Source: Candidatus Omnitrophota bacterium
Lineage (GTDB): Bacteria; Omnitrophota; Omnitrophia; Omnitrophales; Danuiimicrobiaceae
DNA length: 8,302 nt
Assembly: GCA_016206945.1 (NCBI GenBank)
Contig: JACQQP010000158.1
Coordinates: 1 to 8,302, forward strand
Reading direction: 5' to 3'
The notes beneath the pieces were generated by a model. It saw nothing but the letters and a program-made list of their open reading frames with translations, was not told the DNA's origin and did not search any database. A program made the position numbers and the translations under genes. Of this stretch, positions 5,963 through 8,302 are shown one piece after another; position 1 is the first letter of the stretch, and the number at the start of each line of letters is the position of its first letter.

Positions 5963-7096
5963 CTAAGTACTGTGTTCCTTGGGGGTTAAAGACTTCAAAA
6001 GATCACAGAGGATTTGATTGGTTCTTTTCGCTTTTTCCTTCAGGGAAGGAATTTTTTCCTCAAGTTTTTTGGCAATGCTTTTGCGAGTATCCCAAGAGCG
6101 ATCCAAAAATGCGCACAGCTTTCCCGTGTTCAGCTGCGTAATGACGGGCATGGATAAATCCAAATCGGAAAGAAGACCCGTCACTTTAGAGGCATAAGGG
6201 AGCGGCACGAAGGGAACATTTTGAATGCCTGCAAAAATCAGGAAATGAAGCCTCATTCCCACCGCAAAGGCCATATGTTCCATCAACCCAAGCACCTGAG
6301 CGGAATTATATTCGCCTTTCAAAACACTTGCCCGCTGCGCATTGGCCATTTTCGAAATGACGGCATGAGAATGTTGGTGATCTCTGTTTTCACCCGTCCC
6401 CCGCTCCATGGGAACAAAAAGGGTCTGGGCATCGAAGCGCTCCACCATAAAGTCGGCAGCGTTGGCCAAAATGGCATGATAATGGTTGACATCCAAATCG
6501 GGGGCGGCGGGACCAGGCTCACGGACAGAAAAGCCGACCACGCTCGATTCAGGATCGATTCCTTCTTTCTTGAGCATCTCATTGGTAAAAGCGGCGGGTT
6601 TCATTAAGAGCGCAGGATCGCCCGTCACTTCAATTTCTTGTGTCACTCCGAGATCATTTAACATCTTCTTTGCTTCGTTTTCGCGAACCGAAATTTTTTC
6701 AACTTTGTTCAGTGTTTCCACAACCAACTTTTTAGACTCGGGACTGTTCAACGGGCCAACACTCACCGCATAAACCATCACGGGAATGTCAAGTTCCTTA
6801 GCCCAATTAACATCCCGAAGCACCATATCCACCATGCCGTCAAAAAGAATTCCCCCACCTCCCAGCACAAACAGATCGAGTTTTTTAAGCTCTTCAATGA
6901 CTTCGTCCTTATGCATCTCATGGATCGGAATCGCCCGCACCTTATGACGTTCCTCCGTATCCTTGGGATTGCGCGAAAAAACCGTCACATCAACATCTAT
7001 CAAGGCGCGGAGCTCTCTTAGAATGACCTCGAGAATCGCCTCGTCGCCAAGATTCATTCCACCATAAGATCCAGAAATTGCGATTCGGTATTTCAT
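5963..7096 (-). CDS. CsaB-like polysaccharide pyruvyl transferase family protein
   Basis: Members of this family (PF04230) transfer pyruvate from phosphoenolpyruvate to sugars; CsaB pyruvylates secondary cell-wall polysaccharide that anchors S-layer proteins. Numbered from the ATG at 7096 (377 residues), the protein shows ISGSYGGMNLGDEAIL at 7-22, LGGGGILFD at 78-86, SVRENEAKKML at 136-146, VTGDPALLM at 157-165 and the C-terminal GMRLHFLIFAG near 280-290, followed by VPFVPLPYASKV at 294-305. Length is close to CsaB. A longer reading from TTG at 7138 adds 14 residues but would begin upstream of the predicted promoter, so the ATG is preferred even though no ribosome site is seen. The gene heads a likely two-gene operon with the FAD oxidoreductase. 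Acceptor sugar is unknown, and there is no SLH-domain protein in the window. Confidence 0.87.
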   Translation of the reverse strand: MKYRIAISGSYGGMNLGDEAILEVILRELRALIDVDVTVFSRNPKDTEERHKVRAIPIHEMHKDEVIEELKKLDLFVLGGGGILFDGMVDMVLRDVNWAKELDIPVMVYAVSVGPLNSPESKKLVVETLNKVEKISVRENEAKKMLNDLGVTQEIEVTGDPALLMKPAAFTNEMLKKEGIDPESSVVGFSVREPGPAAPDLDVNHYHAILANAADFMVERFDAQTLFVPMERGTGENRDHQHSHAVISKMANAQRASVLKGEYNSAQVLGLMEHMAFAVGMRLHFLIFAGIQNVPFVPLPYASKVTGLLSDLDLSMPVITQLNTGKLCAFLDRSWDTRKSIAKKLEEKIPSLKEKAKRTNQILCDLLKSLTPKEHST

Positions 7097-7120
7097 AGGA
7101 TTCGATTCGCTAATTTGGTT

Positions 7121-7149
7121 ATCATAACTTGGCTTCAAAGCTTATTCAA
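7121..7149 (-). promoter_or_regulatory. Sigma70-type promoter for the csaB-like gene
   Basis: On the - strand, TTGAAT (7149-7144) is followed after exactly 17 bases by TATGAT (7126-7121), matching the -35 and -10 consensus at 4/6 and 5/6 positions. Transcription would begin near 7114, leaving about an 18-base leader before the ATG at 7096. The tandem repeats at 7161-7199 end up about 47 to 86 bases upstream of that start, a usual place for activator sites. Confidence 0.6.
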
Positions 7150-7229
7150 CCCAAAGTATGGAAATCGGTATTGGTACCAAGAAATCGGTATTGGTACCAT
7201 TTCCGTTCAAACCAAGTTTGGGTTTGAAT
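7144..7229. repeat. Imperfect inverted repeat enclosing the tandem repeats
   Basis: ATTCAACCCAAA at 7144-7155 is the reverse complement of TTTGGGTTTGAAT at 7217-7229 apart from one inserted base. The pair brackets the 20-bp tandem repeats. The right part also forms its own hairpin, TTCAAACC (7206-7213) with GGTTTGAA (7221-7228) around a seven-base loop. The left arm overlaps the -35 box of the leftward promoter. The whole 86-base block could be a composite operator or the remnant of a small mobile repeat. Confidence 0.5.
7161..7199. repeat. Two tandem copies of a 20-bp motif in the divergent promoter region
   Basis: GAAATCGGTATTGGTACCAA occupies 7161-7180 and is repeated without a gap at 7181-7199, identical for 19 bases before the last base changes to T at 7200. 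The first copy contains the perfect 10-bp palindrome TTGGTACCAA; the second has TTGGTACCAT. The period of 20 bases is not a multiple of three, so it is not a coding repeat. Two sites spaced about two helical turns apart beside a promoter suggest a pair of regulator-binding sites; the regulator is unknown. Confidence 0.75.
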
Positions 7230-7247
7230 CCGCACTCCCCGCGAGCG

Positions 7248-7275
7248 TTTCCAAGATCCTTTTTTGTACTATTAT
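7248..7275 (+). promoter_or_regulatory. Weak candidate promoter for the FeeM-like gene
   Basis: TTTCCA at 7248-7253 and TATTAT at 7270-7275 are separated by 16 bases and match the -35 and -10 consensus at 4/6 and 5/6. A transcript from here would have a leader of roughly 140 bases. No better pair closer to the gene was found, but two TAGAAT boxes at 7360-7365 and 7373-7378 lack a suitable -35 and cannot be excluded as activator-dependent promoters. Confidence 0.3.
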
Positions 7276-7410
7276 GTCAGAAAAATCAGACACGACGCCT
7301 CTCTTTAATCCTGCCCCCTTTTACCCGCGGTGATCCTAACTACTTGAACCACAGAGAGTTAGAATTTCAGCCTAGAATTGGCATGCAATTTGATTACATT
7401 TCCAGCTAAC

Positions 7411-7417
7411 AAGGAGG
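7411..7417 (+). promoter_or_regulatory. Consensus ribosome-binding site
   Basis: AAGGAGG lies four bases before the ATG at 7422. It is the best match to the 16S rRNA tail among the genes in this window and fixes the start of the FeeM-like gene; it also predicts strong translation. Confidence 0.85.
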
Positions 7418-7421
7418 GCAC

Positions 7422-8276
7422 ATGCTCCAATTCTCACTGGAACATCGAAAAACAAACAGAGCTTTTGCAGACAGAATTCCGCTTCTTGCTCTTAAACATG
7501 CGAATGATTATTCCTGCCATACGGCCAAACGGTTCGAAGATTTAAGAGATGCTTATCGTTTGGTTTATGAAGAATACCTAATCAGAGGATATTGCAAGCC
7601 GAAAACGTGTCGTTTGCATTATACATACTTTTGCGCTCTCCCAGAATCCAGGACTTTTCTTCTATTCAAAAGAGAGGAAACGGAAACTCTTGGAACGGCG
7701 TCTTTAATTCTTAATTCGCCTTGTGGACTCCCAAGCGAATTTCTCTTTCCAGAACAAATAAGACAACTTCAAAATGACGGAAGGCAATTAGCAGAGGTGA
7801 CTCTGCTTGCTGTCTCATCGGGAGCTTTTGGAAGCACTATTTTTTCACTCACGAATATTCAGAAATTGATTGGCATTTTTCAGCTTTTCAAAGCCATATT
7901 TCATTACACCCAGGCGAAAGGGATAACGGATTTAATCGTTGCAGTGAATCCAAAGCACGAGAAATTGTATCAATATTTGACCTTCGAACCCATATCGCCT
8001 ATTCGATCTTATTCGAAGGTGTGTGGAAAGCCGGCGCTTCTCATGCGTTTAGACATGCTTCGATTTGTTGAGCCTAGATTTAAAGAACAAATCGTTCAAA
8101 AATATTTCTTGAATCCATCTGACTCGGATGATCCAGAAAGAAAAAGTCTTCCGGTGAATCAACCTATTTTTGATCGTCTATTCCTTGAAGCTGTACCTGA
8201 GCTACCCACCGAAAAATTTTTGATCTTCCAAGCTTATCTTAAAGCTTCTCGTCGTGATCTCGCCCGCACTTCTTAG
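7422..8276 (+). CDS. FeeM-like N-acyl amino acid synthase (GNAT fold)
   Basis: FeeM enzymes join a fatty acyl group from acyl carrier protein to an amino acid such as tyrosine; their fold relates them to acyl-homoserine-lactone synthases. The 284-residue protein shows the family pattern in order: DAYRLVYEEYLIRGY at 43-57, R77-TFLLF, LGTASLILNSPCGLPSE at 90-106, GRQLAEVTLLAV at 120-131 with E125 after the conserved GR, an amphipathic helix at about 145-165, VNPKHEKLYQYLTFEPI at 175-191, and KPALLMRLDM at 203-212. The last 70 or so residues (213-284) are an extension I do not recognise. No signal peptide or membrane helix is visible. A PEP-CTERM/exosortase-associated acyltransferase is a related alternative, but no exosortase gene is in view. 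The product and acyl donor here are inferred from family only. It probably begins its own transcription unit; its downstream neighbour is outside the window. Confidence 0.78.
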   Translation: MLQFSLEHRKTNRAFADRIPLLALKHANDYSCHTAKRFEDLRDAYRLVYEEYLIRGYCKPKTCRLHYTYFCALPESRTFLLFKREETETLGTASLILNSPCGLPSEFLFPEQIRQLQNDGRQLAEVTLLAVSSGAFGSTIFSLTNIQKLIGIFQLFKAIFHYTQAKGITDLIVAVNPKHEKLYQYLTFEPISPIRSYSKVCGKPALLMRLDMLRFVEPRFKEQIVQKYFLNPSDSDDPERKSLPVNQPIFDRLFLEAVPELPTEKFLIFQAYLKASRRDLARTS

Positions 8277-8302
8277 TTCTATTCCCTTGACAGAGACGCT
8301 TA

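Larger units (their letters stand above)
7097..7421. other. Divergent intergenic region, 325 bases
   Basis: This gap separates the leftward csaB-like gene from the rightward FeeM-like gene. It holds the leftward promoter, the tandem and inverted repeats, a weak rightward promoter candidate and a consensus ribosome site, described separately. Short open frames across it look unlike conserved protein and their reading shifts between repeat copies, so none is called as a gene. From about 7276 to 7405 I see no further clear structure. Confidence 0.7.

Noticed and set aside
5456..5989. Long rightward open frames opposite the FAD-oxidoreductase gene
   Set aside because: They are antisense to a gene with clear conserved motifs and show no family resemblance.
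7115..7409. Two small rightward open frames across the divergent intergenic region
   Set aside because: They run over the promoter and the 20-bp repeats, lack ribosome sites, and their translations do not resemble any protein family.
8287..8292. Perfect TTGACA -35 box after the FeeM-like gene
   Set aside because: The window ends 10 bases later, so no -10 box can be seen; a single hexamer is not enough to call a promoter.

Overview
The window is bacterial chromosomal DNA with moderate base composition, short intergenic gaps, GTG as well as ATG starts, and purine-rich ribosome sites of the AGAGG/GGAGG type. The gene set (OtsA, OtsB, a DUF5752 protein, a TreT-type glycosyltransferase, a CsaB-like pyruvyl transferase, a FeeM-like acyltransferase) and the palindromic intergenic repeats at the left end suggest an uncultured, probably Gram-negative lineage such as Omnitrophota or a similar candidate phylum. 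That placement is an impression from memory, not something the sequence proves. No rRNA, tRNA, CRISPR array, transposase or phage gene was seen.

Bases 1-212 hold interspersed repeats (CTGAGC...TCGAAGG units, a 7-bp hairpin and a perfect 15-bp-stem hairpin). Bases 213-4461 on the + strand are one compact four-gene unit: otsA, otsB (1 nt after otsA), a DUF5752-family protein (GTG start inside the end of otsB) and a TreT-like trehalose synthase (2 nt later). OtsA and OtsB make trehalose from UDP-glucose and glucose-6-phosphate through trehalose-6-phosphate. TreT joins NDP-glucose and glucose directly and is reversible in characterised archaeal enzymes. The unit therefore encodes two independent routes to the same disaccharide, with a protein of unknown function, built as two diverged repeats, placed between them.

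Bases 4462-4525 are a short convergent junction with no clear terminator. On the - strand, 7096-5963 encodes a CsaB-like polysaccharide pyruvyl transferase. Six bases after its stop, and in the same frame, 5956-4526 encodes a PF12831-type FAD-dependent oxidoreductase. The pair reads like an operon, driven by a good sigma70-type promoter at 7121-7149 that also argues for the ATG at 7096 as the true csaB start.

Bases 7097-7421 are the divergent regulatory region. They contain that promoter, two copies of a 20-bp tandem repeat enclosed by an imperfect inverted repeat, a weak rightward promoter candidate, and a consensus ribosome site. From 7422 to 8276 a + strand gene encodes a FeeM-like N-acyl amino acid synthase/GNAT-fold protein with an extra C-terminal segment of about 70 residues. 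The last 26 bases hold no complete feature.

The most interesting points are the double trehalose pathway with its DUF5752 partner, the repeat-rich divergent promoter, and the FeeM-like enzyme, a family related to acyl-homoserine-lactone synthases.
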